Below are positions 28,422 to 37,780 of a DNA stretch of 64,000 nt, piece by piece. The translations under genes were made by a program, and so were the position numbers. A model generated the notes under the pieces. That model did no database searches. It was not told the DNA's origin and saw nothing but the letters and a program-made list of their open reading frames with translations. This DNA comes from Echinimonas agarilytica. GTDB taxonomy: Bacteria > Pseudomonadota > Gammaproteobacteria > Enterobacterales > Neiellaceae. Position 1 is the stretch's first letter, and the number at the start of each line of letters is the position of its first letter. The stretch covers positions 682,001 through 746,000 of the forward strand of contig NZ_JAMQGP010000001.1 of NCBI RefSeq assembly GCF_023703465.1, given 5' to 3'.

Positions 28422-30083
28422 TTAGCTGACTTCTTCATGAAGGTACTGTGCCAGTAATTGCCAGCTGATAATACCCAATAACTGCTCTCTAGAATCACCA
28501 TAAACATAGACCGCACCTTTTCGAGCACGGCGCAAACGTTGATAAGCGACAGCTAGAGATGATTGTTGATCGATCCCTTCCATACGCCAGCGTTCGCCAT
28601 TTGAGGGGTCGATAAAAAATAGTCGATCGTGTTCCTCTCCTTCTTCTCGCGCCAGTAAGTGCCCTTTTGATTGATGCAAGTCCTTTACTTCATCAAGCCA
28701 CTGGTAGTTGGTTTCCATCATCGCCAGAGCCCCGGTCTTTTGTAAGTTCATGACAACCGGAGATTGCGCGTAGCTCATACCTTGCATTTTCATTTGTTGT
28801 ACGAACATCGATGGCATATTGAATACTTGGCTGACGACCAGTTGAGCTGGAATCATCACCAACATGGCTGGCACCATCACACTAGGCGAGTTTGTGACTT
28901 CCATAATGGCAATCATCGAGGCCATTGGTGCGTGCAAAGAAGCCGCCATCATACTGCCCATACCAATGATCAAAAATAAAGGAGTCAAGGCAGGATCCCA
29001 TTGGAAGTAATTGCTCATTACCGCTAAAAAGCATCCCGCTGCAAGTGCGCCCAAGGTGTATAAAGGGCCGATAATCCCTCCCGGGATACCTAACCCTAAA
29101 GCGACTGTGGTAGCGACCATTTTAGCAAAAAACAATGCTGCGATTGTTGAGGCCGCGAGCTTGCCATCAAGTTGCATCGTGATTGCTTCCATCTCAGTTA
29201 TGCCAAGATCCGGCATCCACCATGTTAATAAACATGTGATACTTCCAGCTAACAACAGGCGCCATCGCAAACTAATGTGATAGCTCAAGGTCGTCACCCG
29301 GTTCAGCGCGAAACCAAAGATCACAGAGAGTAAGCCAAGTGTGATACCTAGGCTGAGCAAGCTACCTGCAAGCTTCCAACTAATGGCTGGGAGTGAATTC
29401 AGCATAAATTGCGCTTCTTGACCGAACATTGCTGAGCTGATGTCGTGTCCATCGCCAAAGGCGAAGCCATGTACAATAGCGCCACAGGTTGCAGCCAGCA
29501 GTACGGGCACTGCCATATGCATTTTGTATTCTTTTAGCACCACTTCCATGACAAAAATAACCGCTGCGAGTGGTGTATTAAATGTGGCAGCAATGCCAGC
29601 TGCGATACCGCTTGCGGAGAGAACTCGAATGGCATTGTTCGGTAGCCTGAACCAATGGCCAACCCAGCCACTGCCAGCTGCCCCTAAATGAACCGCTGGA
29701 CCTTCTCGTCCAACCACAAAGCCGCTAGCTACGGAAATGCCGGCGCCAATAAATTGGTTAATGGTATTCTTAAGAGGCATAGAGCCGTTGTGGCTGCGAA
29801 TGCGATAAATGACAAATGGAATGCCAAGGCGATAGTATTTAAGCCCCAAAGAAGTGGCAATTAATAGGATAATCACCGCACCGAGCAAGGGTGTATTGTG
29901 CGTAAGGAAAGGAAATTCGACGATTAATTGAGAAAAAAGATCTTTGAGGAACTGGATGAACAATAAAAATGATACGATCAGCACCGAAGCTGCAAGTCCG
30001 CCAAGCAGTCCCAACACGGCCATTTGCCATGAAGCTCTGGGAATTGCGAGTCGACGCCTAAGGCGATACAGCAAATTGTTCAT
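28422..30083 (-). CDS. clcA: ClC-family chloride channel/antiporter
   Basis: This is a ClC-type anion transporter with about ten membrane helices over residues 20-420. The selectivity motif GREGPAVH carries the gating Glu, and GIPGGIIGPLYTLGALAAG is the second conserved loop. The C-terminal ~110 residues form a CBS-like cytoplasmic domain, partly divergent. It lacks the GREGT-type motif of fluoride-specific CLC-F proteins. ATG 30083 (GGA 5 bases upstream) is chosen; an in-frame GTG at 30107 is possible. It is divergent from the DUF6776 gene with a short shared upstream region. Confidence 0.88.
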   Translation of the reverse strand: MNNLLYRLRRRLAIPRASWQMAVLGLLGGLAASVLIVSFLLFIQFLKDLFSQLIVEFPFLTHNTPLLGAVIILLIATSLGLKYYRLGIPFVIYRIRSHNGSMPLKNTINQFIGAGISVASGFVVGREGPAVHLGAAGSGWVGHWFRLPNNAIRVLSASGIAAGIAATFNTPLAAVIFVMEVVLKEYKMHMAVPVLLAATCGAIVHGFAFGDGHDISSAMFGQEAQFMLNSLPAISWKLAGSLLSLGITLGLLSVIFGFALNRVTTLSYHISLRWRLLLAGSITCLLTWWMPDLGITEMEAITMQLDGKLAASTIAALFFAKMVATTVALGLGIPGGIIGPLYTLGALAAGCFLAVMSNYFQWDPALTPLFLIIGMGSMMAASLHAPMASMIAIMEVTNSPSVMVPAMLVMIPAQLVVSQVFNMPSMFVQQMKMQGMSYAQSPVVMNLQKTGALAMMETNYQWLDEVKDLHQSKGHLLAREEGEEHDRLFFIDPSNGERWRMEGIDQQSSLAVAYQRLRRARKGAVYVYGDSREQLLGIISWQLLAQYLHEEVS

Positions 30084-30136
30084 GTTGATCCAAAAATTAA
30101 AGGTCACGAGTCTTCCATTGATTCTAGCTATATTCT

Positions 30137-30874
30137 ATGTGGATTTTTAAGCAGTTACATCAGTTGTTACACGCATTCTTCAAATTTCCGTTGTGGTACT
30201 CGCCGCGAACGGCATTTTGTGTTGCCATTTTAGGGTGTGTGATGCTCGGATTTTTCGCTGGGCGTTTATTCTATGGACATCACGAAGCTTATCGACATTT
30301 CGCCGAACAACAAATGCAATTGGCCCGAATGCAGCTCGAAGAATGGCGTGAAGTATCGGGCAGCAAGGATGTGGCCTTAAATATGGCCAACGCTGAGTTG
30401 TCGTGGACGCAAACAGAAGTGGCTCGCTTAACTGCTGAAAATCAAGAATTAAAAGAAGACTTAAAACTGTACCGAAAGGTGTTTAGCGACCGCTCTTTTG
30501 GTGACAGTCTTATTATCGATTCATTACGATTATCGGATACCTATGGCAGCGGCGTGTATCGTTTTCGAGTCACTTTGATTCAACCCGATCGGTTTGGTCG
30601 CATGGCCGAAGGGCAAATTAGCTTTTCGTTACAAGGGTTTCGCTCAGGCATACCGGCGGAACTCAATAACTGGGAGCTTATGACGGTCACTGATAATTCG
30701 GCATTGCAATTCAACTTTCGGTATTTGCAAACCATTGAAGGCTTGCTGCAAATACCTGAGGATTTTGAAGCAGAGCGGCTTGAGGTATTGGCAGTGCTTG
30801 AGGTGAAAAATCGAAAAACCGAGCGAGTCTCGCAAAGCTACAATTGGAACTCTACGTTGAGAGCCGGTTTTTAA
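30137..30874 (+). CDS. Membrane coiled-coil protein, DUF6776-like
   Basis: The function is unknown. The 245 residues contain one transmembrane helix (about 27-46, CVAILGCVMLGFFAGRLF), a coiled coil (about 50-115, rich in Glu/Gln/Leu heptads) and a C-terminal beta-rich domain (about 125-240, with YRFRVTLIQPDRFGR). I recall a protein of this type next to erpA in Pseudomonas, where a bactofilin gene stands between them; here erpA follows directly and the bactofilin gene is absent. A cell-envelope role is only a guess. Confidence 0.75.
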   Translation: MWIFKQLHQLLHAFFKFPLWYSPRTAFCVAILGCVMLGFFAGRLFYGHHEAYRHFAEQQMQLARMQLEEWREVSGSKDVALNMANAELSWTQTEVARLTAENQELKEDLKLYRKVFSDRSFGDSLIIDSLRLSDTYGSGVYRFRVTLIQPDRFGRMAEGQISFSLQGFRSGIPAELNNWELMTVTDNSALQFNFRYLQTIEGLLQIPEDFEAERLEVLAVLEVKNRKTERVSQSYNWNSTLRAGF

Positions 30875-30956
30875 GTGGCGATAATAAATCATCCAATACT
30901 TGAATGAATTACTCAGGTATTAGATAATTCACCGGTTGTCACTCTGTGAGGTTTGT

Positions 30957-31307
30957 ATGTCGCAACCAGATACCGCCGCGTTACCGATTCAGTTTTCTGA
31001 TACTGCGGCCCAAAAAGTTAAAACTCTGATCGAAGAAGAAGAGAACCCAAACTTGAAGTTACGTGTTTACGTAACCGGAGGTGGGTGTTCTGGTTTTCAA
31101 TATGGCTTTACCTTTGATGAAGCTGTGAATGAAGGCGATACGACGATTGAAAAAGAAAGTGTCACTTTGGTGATTGATCCAATGAGCCTGCAATATTTAA
31201 TCGGCGGTATTGTTGATTACACTGAGGGTCTTGAAGGCTCTCGATTCTTTGTCAATAACCCAAATGCGACTACGACTTGTGGTTGCGGTGCGTCTTTTTC
31301 GGTTTAA
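30957..31307 (+). CDS. erpA: A-type iron-sulfur carrier ErpA
   Basis: ErpA delivers iron-sulfur clusters to target proteins, including enzymes of isoprenoid synthesis. The 116 residues have the three conserved Cys in [11 protein letters not shown] and the C-terminal [12 protein letters not shown] 30957 is preceded by GAGG at 6 bases. An in-frame start at 30936 would place the site inside the reading frame and is rejected. A terminator follows. Confidence 0.95.
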   Translation: MSQPDTAALPIQFSDTAAQKVKTLIEEEENPNLKLRVYVTGGGCSGFQYGFTFDEAVNEGDTTIEKESVTLVIDPMSLQYLIGGIVDYTEGLEGSRFFVNNPNATTTCGCGASFSV

Positions 31308-31339
31308 CGCATTGTTAAATGATCCGGCCTAGTGTGTTG

Positions 31340-31373
31340 AGCCAGTGCATTTTGTACTGGCTTTGTTGTTTCT
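31340..31373 (+). terminator. Intrinsic terminator after erpA
   Basis: AGCCAGTGC pairs with GTACTGGCT (one G-T pair, loop ATTTT) and is followed by TTGTTGTTT. It closes the conserved segment before the accessory region. Confidence 0.75.
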
Positions 31374-31504
31374 CAATCTGCTGATTTACCATCTCTTCCA
31401 AATACCTCGTAACATTTTCACACGCTTTTTTACCTTGAAGTCACTTACTATTATTGTACGTAGAAACCATTGGTGCCCGTTGCGTCAATTCAAGGATAGA
31501 AATC

Positions 31505-32593
31505 ATGTCTCGAAACATTCGCCTTACTCACACTTTAAATGCACATCCGTGGATTGTTGCTCTAGTTCTGACCGTTTTGTTGATTGGCTGGATGGCCAGT
31601 GGCGTAGCAAAACAAGATGAAGTGGCAAAGGCCGAAGAAAGCTCGGTTGCAGTGCCGAAGGTACAAGTGCAATCAATGACGGCCCAAGCCGTGACTCGCT
31701 CCATTTTATTGTATGGGCGCACTGAGCCGAATCGCAAAGCGACACTTAGAGCTGAAACCGCAGGGCGCGTGGTTGAACTTATGGCGGAACGCGGCGCTTG
31801 GGTCAAAGAGGGTCAACCGCTCGTGCGCTTAGCCATGAATGATCGGCAACAAAAGCTCCAGCAAGCATTGGCTGAAAACAAACAACGTGAAATTGAGTAT
31901 CAAGGTGCCAAACGACTGAGCAGCCAAGGCTTTTCCGGTAAGGCTCGGCTGGCCGAATCAGAAGCTCAATTAGAACAAGCGCGCTCGAATGTGGCCGAGC
32001 TGCAATTAGATATCGACCACACTGTTATTACCGCGCCATTTGATGGCATTTTGAATGAGCGTTTGGTTGAAATTGGTGACTATTTGGGAGTCGCTGATCC
32101 GATCGCCATGATGTACGACATCAACCCGCTGATCGTTCGTGCCGACGCAGGGCAGCACGATATCACTCAGCTCAGAGTTGGTTTGGAGGGAACCGCTTTG
32201 TTTGTGGACGGTAATTCACGACAAGGTAAAGTGCGTTATTTGTCCAAAGTTGCCGACAGTGCAACCAATACCTTTCGACTTGAGTTAGCGCTTGAAAACC
32301 CCGACGCCGACTTATACGCAGGCATGAGTGCCGAACTCGAGTTGCCATTAGCCACTGTGGACGCTATTAAAGTCACGCCAGCATTGCTGGCCTTAGATGA
32401 AGATGGAAACCTCGGCATTAAATCAGTGATCGATAAAACGGTTCAATTCACGCCCATCGAACTGATAAAAGCCGACAATGATGGTGTTTGGCTTACAGGC
32501 TTTGGCGGGCAAGTGGATGTCATTACCCTGGGGCAGGGATTTGTAAGGCCGGGCGACGAAGTGACCGCCGTATTTGCAAACGATGCGAGGTAA
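31505..32593 (+). CDS. RND efflux periplasmic adaptor (membrane fusion protein)
   Basis: This is the adaptor that links an RND pump to an outer-membrane channel. The 362 residues begin with a membrane anchor (about 14-34, WIVALVLTVLLIGWMASG). A lipoyl/biotinyl half-motif (GRVVELMAERGAWVKEGQPL) is followed by a helical hairpin (about 100-155), the second lipoyl half (TVITAPFDGILNERLV) and beta-barrel domains. ATG 31505 has AAGGA upstream. It is seven bases from the pump gene, so the two form an operon. No outer-membrane factor gene is nearby. Confidence 0.92.
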   Translation: MSRNIRLTHTLNAHPWIVALVLTVLLIGWMASGVAKQDEVAKAEESSVAVPKVQVQSMTAQAVTRSILLYGRTEPNRKATLRAETAGRVVELMAERGAWVKEGQPLVRLAMNDRQQKLQQALAENKQREIEYQGAKRLSSQGFSGKARLAESEAQLEQARSNVAELQLDIDHTVITAPFDGILNERLVEIGDYLGVADPIAMMYDINPLIVRADAGQHDITQLRVGLEGTALFVDGNSRQGKVRYLSKVADSATNTFRLELALENPDADLYAGMSAELELPLATVDAIKVTPALLALDEDGNLGIKSVIDKTVQFTPIELIKADNDGVWLTGFGGQVDVITLGQGFVRPGDEVTAVFANDAR

Positions 32594-32599
32594 GCGGCT

Positions 32600-35500
32600 A
32601 TGTTGGCAATAATTGAAGGTGCTTTAAGCCGAACTCGAACCGTGATGATGGTCTTAGTTTTGCTGATTGTTTCAGGAATAAGCACTTATGTATCCATTCC
32701 TAAAGAAGCAAATCCAGATGTTCTGATCCCTTATATATATGTGTCGATGGTACACGATGGCATTAGTCCAGAAGATGCTGAACGTATGTTGGTTCGCCCT
32801 ATGGAGAATGAACTGCGCGCCATTGAAGGGGTGAAGGAAATGACGGCCCGAGCCAGTGAAGGCTCAGCCTCTGTGACACTTGAATTTTTAGCCGGTACCG
32901 ATCCGAAAGAAGCACTGGCAGATGTACGTGACAAAGTGACTTTGGCGAAGGCTAAGTTGCCGAATGAAACTGAAGAGCCGTCGGTACATGAAGTCAAAAT
33001 GGCCGAAGAAAATCCCGCGGTGACGGTGATGCTCGCAGGGCCAGTACCGGAGCGCGCGCTGATTAAGGTTGCGCGTGATTTAAAAGATCGCCTTGAAGGT
33101 ATGTCAGAGGTATTGGAGGCCAAGATTGGTGGTGATCGAGAAGATATTGTCGAGATCATTGTTGATCCACTTCTGATGGAAAGTTACAACCTCGACCAAG
33201 GTGATATTGCAACTCTGGTGTCACGCAATAATCGACTCGTCGCCGCAGGTACCATGGATACCGGCAAAGGTAGTTTTGCTGTGAAAGTACCTTCTATTTT
33301 CGAAACCGTGCGTGACGTAATGGAAATGCCGATCAAGGTTGATGGCGACAAAGTGATTACTTTCGCCGATGTGGCAACTATTCGTCGTTCGTACAAAGAT
33401 CCAAGCACATTTGCGCGATTAAATGGCGAGCCGACTGTGTCGGTTGAAGTGGTGAAACGGCCGGGCGAAAACATCATTGAAACGGTGAATAAAACCAAGG
33501 CTCTGGTCGCCGAGCAACAAAAAAATTGGCCGGTAAATGTAATGGTTGAATACACCGGAGACCAATCCAAAGATGTCCGCGATATGCTCAATGATCTACA
33601 AAATAATGTGCTGTCGGCCATTATTCTGGTGGTTATTGTGATCGTCGCAGTATTGGGGCTGCGCAGCGCTGGATTAGTGGGGGTGGCGATTCCCGGCTCA
33701 TTCCTAACCGGGATTCTGGTGTTGGCGATGATGGGATTCACCATTAATATTGTGGTGCTATTCGCACTGATAATGGCGGTGGGAATGCTGGTGGATGGCG
33801 CCATTGTGGTGACCGAATATGCCGACCGGTGTTTGTCCGAAGGCATGCCAAAACAAGAGGCTTATTTGCAGGCCGCCAAACGAATGGCTTGGCCCATCAC
33901 CGCATCAACAGCTACTACACTGGCAGCCTTTGCCCCATTGATTTTCTGGCCGGGGGTTATGGGCGAGTTCATGAAATATTTGCCTATTACCTTGATCGCA
34001 ACCTTATCGGCCAGTTTGTTTATGGCGCTCATTTTCGTACCCGCATTAGGTGCTATTTTTGGCAAAGCTAAACCTGTGAGCGCCTCGGCTAAGCAGCAGT
34101 TAATGTTGGCTGAACAAGGTGATATATCGGTCATTAAAGGCTTTACGGGTACTTATTTACGCACCTTGAACAGCGCTATTAAACGGCCTTTTCTTGTTCT
34201 GCTCGGTGCAATTGTGTTCGCCATTGCGGTGGTGTCGGCATACGGTGCCTCTGAACTTGGGATGGAGTTCTTTCCCGATGTAGAACCCGCCGGTGCGAAT
34301 ATGAATATCCGTTCACATGGTGATCTATCGATCTACGAAAAAGATGCGCTCATGCGTGATATCGAAGCCGAGTTAGTGAACATGGAGGAGCTTAAAACCT
34401 TGTACTCACTCACGGGGAACAACGGTGAAGTCGGCTATTTTCGACTGAATTTGATCGACTGGGATCAGCGTCGTTCAGCCGATGATATTATTGAAGAGGT
34501 TCGTCAGCGTACAGAGCGTTTTGCCGGTGTTGAAATTGAGATTCGCAAAGATGAAAACGGCCCCGGTGGCGGCAAAGATCTGCGGCTGCAATTGAGCTCT
34601 CGTTTTCCTGAATTGGTGAACGATGCAGTTCGTAAAGTCCGCTTAGCGCTGGCAGAAAACGGCCAATTCACCAACATTGATGATGATGGTTCAAAGCCCG
34701 GCATTGAATGGCAGCTGAATGTGGACCGCTCTGATGCAGCTCGTTTTGGGGCCGATGTAACCTCGTTAGGGGCTACCGTCCAAATGGTCACCAATGGCTT
34801 AAAGCTCGGAGAGTATCGTCCAGACGATGTAGACGACGAACTCGATATTCGTGTGCGTTTCCCAGAAGATAAGCGCCACTTGGGACGGCTTGATGATTTG
34901 CGCGTGAAAACGTACGCAGGGCAAGTGCCTATTACGAATTTTGTAGAGCGTTCTGCTGAGAAAAAATTGGATTCGATTCGTCGTGTTGACAGCAAAAGGG
35001 TCGTGACGGTCAGTGCCGACTTAGTCCCCGGAGCTTTACTGAATTTGGTGCTGCCCGAAATGGAAGCGAAGTTTCCTGAATTAGGCATCGATCCGCGCGT
35101 GACCATTGAAGTGAAAGGTCAAAACGAAGAAGAAGATGAATCTCAAGCTTTCCTCGGCAATGCCTTTATGGTGGCGCTGTTTGTCATGGCAATTATCTTG
35201 GTCACACAATTTAATAGTTTTTATCAAGCATTCTTAATTTTAAGTGCCGTGGTGTTTTCCACCGTGGGCGTGTTGCTAGGACTGCTAATCTTTCAAAAGC
35301 CGTTTGGCATTGTTATGTCAGGTATTGGCGTGATTGCGTTGGCTGGTATTGTCGTTAATAACAATATTGTGCTTATTGATACCTTCAATGTGTTGCGTCG
35401 GAAAGGGATGCCAGCAGCGGAAGCTATTTTACGGACAGGCGCACAACGCCTAAGACCCGTGCTGTTAACCACAGTCACAACGATATTAGGCTTATTGCCG

Positions 35501-35752
35501 ATGGTGCTTGAGGTTAATATCGACTTAATGGCGCGCACCATGCAATTTGGTGGCCCCTCTACCCAGTGGTGGTCTCAACTAGCGACAGCAGTCGCTGGTG
35601 GACTGGCCTTTGCCACGGTTCTCACGTTGGTGTTAACGCCGTGTTTGTTAATGCTGGGCAGCAAAGTGAGTGGGCGGCTACAACGACGGAAACAAGCGAA
35701 GCAGGATCAATCAGAAAAAGCCGCTATCAAAAATATTCATTCAGCCGCTTAA
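32600..35752 (+). CDS. RND efflux transporter permease subunit
   Basis: This is an inner-membrane resistance-nodulation-division pump of 1050 residues with the usual 12 helices, two large periplasmic loops and a trimer-type docking domain. TM4 reads VGMLVDGAIVVTEYADR: only one of the two AcrB TM4 aspartates (D407/D408) is kept, the second being Gly. The TM10 position of AcrB Lys940 is Asn (GIVVNNNIVLIDT). The proton pathway therefore differs from AcrB, as in some other RND subfamilies. The substrate is unknown. Confidence 0.93.
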   Translation: MLAIIEGALSRTRTVMMVLVLLIVSGISTYVSIPKEANPDVLIPYIYVSMVHDGISPEDAERMLVRPMENELRAIEGVKEMTARASEGSASVTLEFLAGTDPKEALADVRDKVTLAKAKLPNETEEPSVHEVKMAEENPAVTVMLAGPVPERALIKVARDLKDRLEGMSEVLEAKIGGDREDIVEIIVDPLLMESYNLDQGDIATLVSRNNRLVAAGTMDTGKGSFAVKVPSIFETVRDVMEMPIKVDGDKVITFADVATIRRSYKDPSTFARLNGEPTVSVEVVKRPGENIIETVNKTKALVAEQQKNWPVNVMVEYTGDQSKDVRDMLNDLQNNVLSAIILVVIVIVAVLGLRSAGLVGVAIPGSFLTGILVLAMMGFTINIVVLFALIMAVGMLVDGAIVVTEYADRCLSEGMPKQEAYLQAAKRMAWPITASTATTLAAFAPLIFWPGVMGEFMKYLPITLIATLSASLFMALIFVPALGAIFGKAKPVSASAKQQLMLAEQGDISVIKGFTGTYLRTLNSAIKRPFLVLLGAIVFAIAVVSAYGASELGMEFFPDVEPAGANMNIRSHGDLSIYEKDALMRDIEAELVNMEELKTLYSLTGNNGEVGYFRLNLIDWDQRRSADDIIEEVRQRTERFAGVEIEIRKDENGPGGGKDLRLQLSSRFPELVNDAVRKVRLALAENGQFTNIDDDGSKPGIEWQLNVDRSDAARFGADVTSLGATVQMVTNGLKLGEYRPDDVDDELDIRVRFPEDKRHLGRLDDLRVKTYAGQVPITNFVERSAEKKLDSIRRVDSKRVVTVSADLVPGALLNLVLPEMEAKFPELGIDPRVTIEVKGQNEEEDESQAFLGNAFMVALFVMAIILVTQFNSFYQAFLILSAVVFSTVGVLLGLLIFQKPFGIVMSGIGVIALAGIVVNNNIVLIDTFNVLRRKGMPAAEAILRTGAQRLRPVLLTTVTTILGLLPMVLEVNIDLMARTMQFGGPSTQWWSQLATAVAGGLAFATVLTLVLTPCLLMLGSKVSGRLQRRKQAKQDQSEKAAIKNIHSAA

Positions 35753-35786
35753 TGCGCAGGAATGCCTATTGGCTTTCAGAGCACGA

Positions 35787-35817
35787 AGAAATGCCCTCGT
35801 TGTGTGGGCTTTTCTTT
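35787..35817 (+). terminator. Terminator after the RND operon
   Basis: GAAATGCCC pairs with GGGCTTTTC around a 9-nt loop and runs into a T-rich tract. It stands between the convergent RND pump and GH43 genes. Confidence 0.7.
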
Positions 35818-35843
35818 ATTCGGTGAACTTCAAGCCAAATGAA

Positions 35844-37022
35844 CTACTCGTTCAAAGGAATGGTTTGCTTGGTATAGGTAGGCCCGTCAACGGTTATTTT
35901 GCCGTTCGTATCAAAGTTAATTGGGTCAATCACTAAAAAAGGTGACTGTCCTTTAATAATTCCATGTGCCGACAGCCAGTGACGACCATCAGGTCCGATA
36001 AAGACTTCATTGTGCCCAACCGCTTGGAACGGATTGTCTGGATCACCTGTGAATTCCATTCCCTTTTTCTTCAATACACTTTTGTTTTGGCTACCATAAA
36101 TAGGATTGTGATCGGCTTTGGTCCAAGGACCTGTAATCTTGCGGGAAGTTGCATAGCCTATTTCATATCCGCGAGTCCAACTGGAATAGAATAGGTAGTA
36201 AATGTCATTGCGCTTAATAACGTAAGCGCCTTCAATACCTTCTGAATCCCAATGGTGAAATTTATCAACTTTCTTTTTCTCTCGACCACTACCAACGACC
36301 GATTCCTTGCCAATAGTTTCCATCACTACCGTGCCATTTTCGTCATGAACATAGCTAATGTCGCCGGGGCGAATCGCCGATTTTGGCTCAGTTAGAAAGG
36401 TTGCAGTGTCTAAGTCAACCTGAGCAAAGCCAATTCCAAATGCTTGCCCTCTATTCCAGAATGCCCATACTTTGCTATCGTCATCGACGAAGAAACTTAA
36501 GTCGTTACCGTTGGTCAGAGGCTTGTCGTTGGTCACCATGGTGTAGGGGCCTTCAACTGAATTTGCAACTGCGTAGCCAACGCTGAGTCCAATGTTTTTG
36601 TCTCGATTCGCAGAGCTAAATACTGCGTAATATTTACCGTTGATTTTGTGAATTTCTGCGGCCCAAAATGGGCGGTAAAACCATTTGTCTTTAGAAGGGC
36701 GTTTAATGATGTGGTCGAGAAATTCCCAATCCAAAAGGTTTTCAGATTTATACAGAGGAACTCCTTCAAACAGAACATCAGCCTTGTTTTTCTCAGTCTG
36801 CCAAAAAGGCACATCAGTGCCTGTCATGTACCAAGTATTCCCATCTTTGAATATCTGACTGTCGCGAATGCCCATGGGGCGAATACCGTTGCTGATTGGA
36901 TTTTGGTATTCAAAAACATCTATCGTCTGGGTCGTTTGCTCTTGAATGGCTGCATAGGTGGCAAGACAGTTTACCGCCAGCGTGACGCTGAAGATTTTGC
37001 TGATGATGATTCTATTGAACAT
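35844..37022 (-). CDS. Secreted glycoside hydrolase, family 43-like
   Basis: This is a predicted exported five-bladed beta-propeller glycosidase of 392 residues. The signal peptide is about residues 1-24 (IFSVTLAVNCLATYA). Candidate GH43 catalytic residues are the Asp in GIRDSQIF, the pKa-modulating Asp in NDLSFFVDDD and the acid Glu in DSEGIEGAYV; VGHNEVF carries a typical active-site His. GH43 enzymes act on arabinans, xylans or galactans; the exact substrate cannot be told. No other polysaccharide-degradation gene is adjacent. Confidence 0.82.
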   Translation of the reverse strand: MFNRIIISKIFSVTLAVNCLATYAAIQEQTTQTIDVFEYQNPISNGIRPMGIRDSQIFKDGNTWYMTGTDVPFWQTEKNKADVLFEGVPLYKSENLLDWEFLDHIIKRPSKDKWFYRPFWAAEIHKINGKYYAVFSSANRDKNIGLSVGYAVANSVEGPYTMVTNDKPLTNGNDLSFFVDDDSKVWAFWNRGQAFGIGFAQVDLDTATFLTEPKSAIRPGDISYVHDENGTVVMETIGKESVVGSGREKKKVDKFHHWDSEGIEGAYVIKRNDIYYLFYSSWTRGYEIGYATSRKITGPWTKADHNPIYGSQNKSVLKKKGMEFTGDPDNPFQAVGHNEVFIGPDGRHWLSAHGIIKGQSPFLVIDPINFDTNGKITVDGPTYTKQTIPLNE

Positions 37023-37123
37023 AGAGTGGTTTCCACGTTAATTGTCCTTGAACGTTAAGCCAGCACCCTATTGGAATCAATCCACTCAAAAAAAAATAGA
37101 ATTTAGAGCGAGTAAATAGGTTG

Positions 37124-37142
37124 GTAAACGTTTGTTTAAACG
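37124..37142. promoter_or_regulatory. Candidate LacI-type operator upstream of the GH43 gene
   Basis: The palindromes AAACGTTT (37126-37133) and GTTTAAAC (37134-37141) lie side by side about 105 bases before the GH43 start. AAACG/CGTTT half-sites are typical of LacI/PurR-family sugar regulators. No such regulator gene is in the window, and the remaining ~260-bp gap is A/T-rich with no gene. Confidence 0.35.
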
Positions 37143-37284
37143 AATTAAAGTTCTTCAGTGATGAAAATCTAAAGAACTGTTTAGGTTTAGTTTAAAGCGA
37201 GAACCTTAGGGGTTGCCTTGTCCTTAAGCTTTTAAAAAATACGTGGTGGCGCAATTGGCCTTAGGTTGAAACGATGTGGCTTGG

Positions 37285-37674
37285 TTAATCAAGCGGCTTA
37301 GCTGAATTCGAAACGGCTATGCGCCACAAGTTTTTGTGATGCTCATGGTTCGTCATGAGGTTGCCGATTGTGCCGATAATGCTGATGACAACAAGAACTT
37401 TCACCACATTGGGCCATGTGGCATTTTGCGTGTTTTTAATATGATTGTGAGCGCTGTGCCATAAACCGATCATTTGCCATGGATACACCACAACTGTATG
37501 CACGAAGGTTGAGACCAATATGATTTGGGCTGTGAGTACTGAATCGTCGACGAGAGAAGTTTCGCTCAACAAAGCTTCTACCGCACGAAAGATCACGTTT
37601 AGCCCAACTGTGTTGATCCAGAAAGAAGTGGCAAGCGACAGTTCGCCACGCCAGTGTTTCACAATATAAGTCAT
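37285..37674 (-). CDS. Small multi-pass membrane protein of unknown function
   Basis: I do not recognise this family. The 129 residues open with the polar motif HWRGELSLATSFWIN. Hydrophobic segments follow at about 20-36, 50-68 (IILVSTFVHTVVVYPWQMIG) and 88-105 (VVKVLVVISIIGTIGNLM), and the C-terminus is polar with several His. The conserved-looking Trp/His pattern suggests a real protein. It stands alone between GH43 and the radical-SAM gene on the same strand. Confidence 0.65.
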   Translation of the reverse strand: MTYIVKHWRGELSLATSFWINTVGLNVIFRAVEALLSETSLVDDSVLTAQIILVSTFVHTVVVYPWQMIGLWHSAHNHIKNTQNATWPNVVKVLVVISIIGTIGNLMTNHEHHKNLWRIAVSNSAKPLD

Positions 37675-37780
37675 TCAATCGCTCTTGAGACAAGTGGTTG
37701 CGGCCGAAATGAGCGGCTGCAAGGCTAAAGGCGCTTATTCTAATGACATAATGCTCTGAAACAAAAGTCGCAGCTGTAAT

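Noticed and set aside
28422-30083. Fluoride-specific CLC-F exporter
   Set aside because: Its selectivity loop is GREGPAVH, typical of chloride ClC proteins.
30084-30136. Fluoride riboswitch before the ClC gene
   Set aside because: The upstream gap is only about 50 bases, no crcB-type motif is visible, and the channel has the chloride-type GREGP motif.
33184-35106. Long open frames antisense to the RND pump gene (up to 220 codons)
   Set aside because: They mirror the codon pattern of the pump gene and have no ribosome site or family features.
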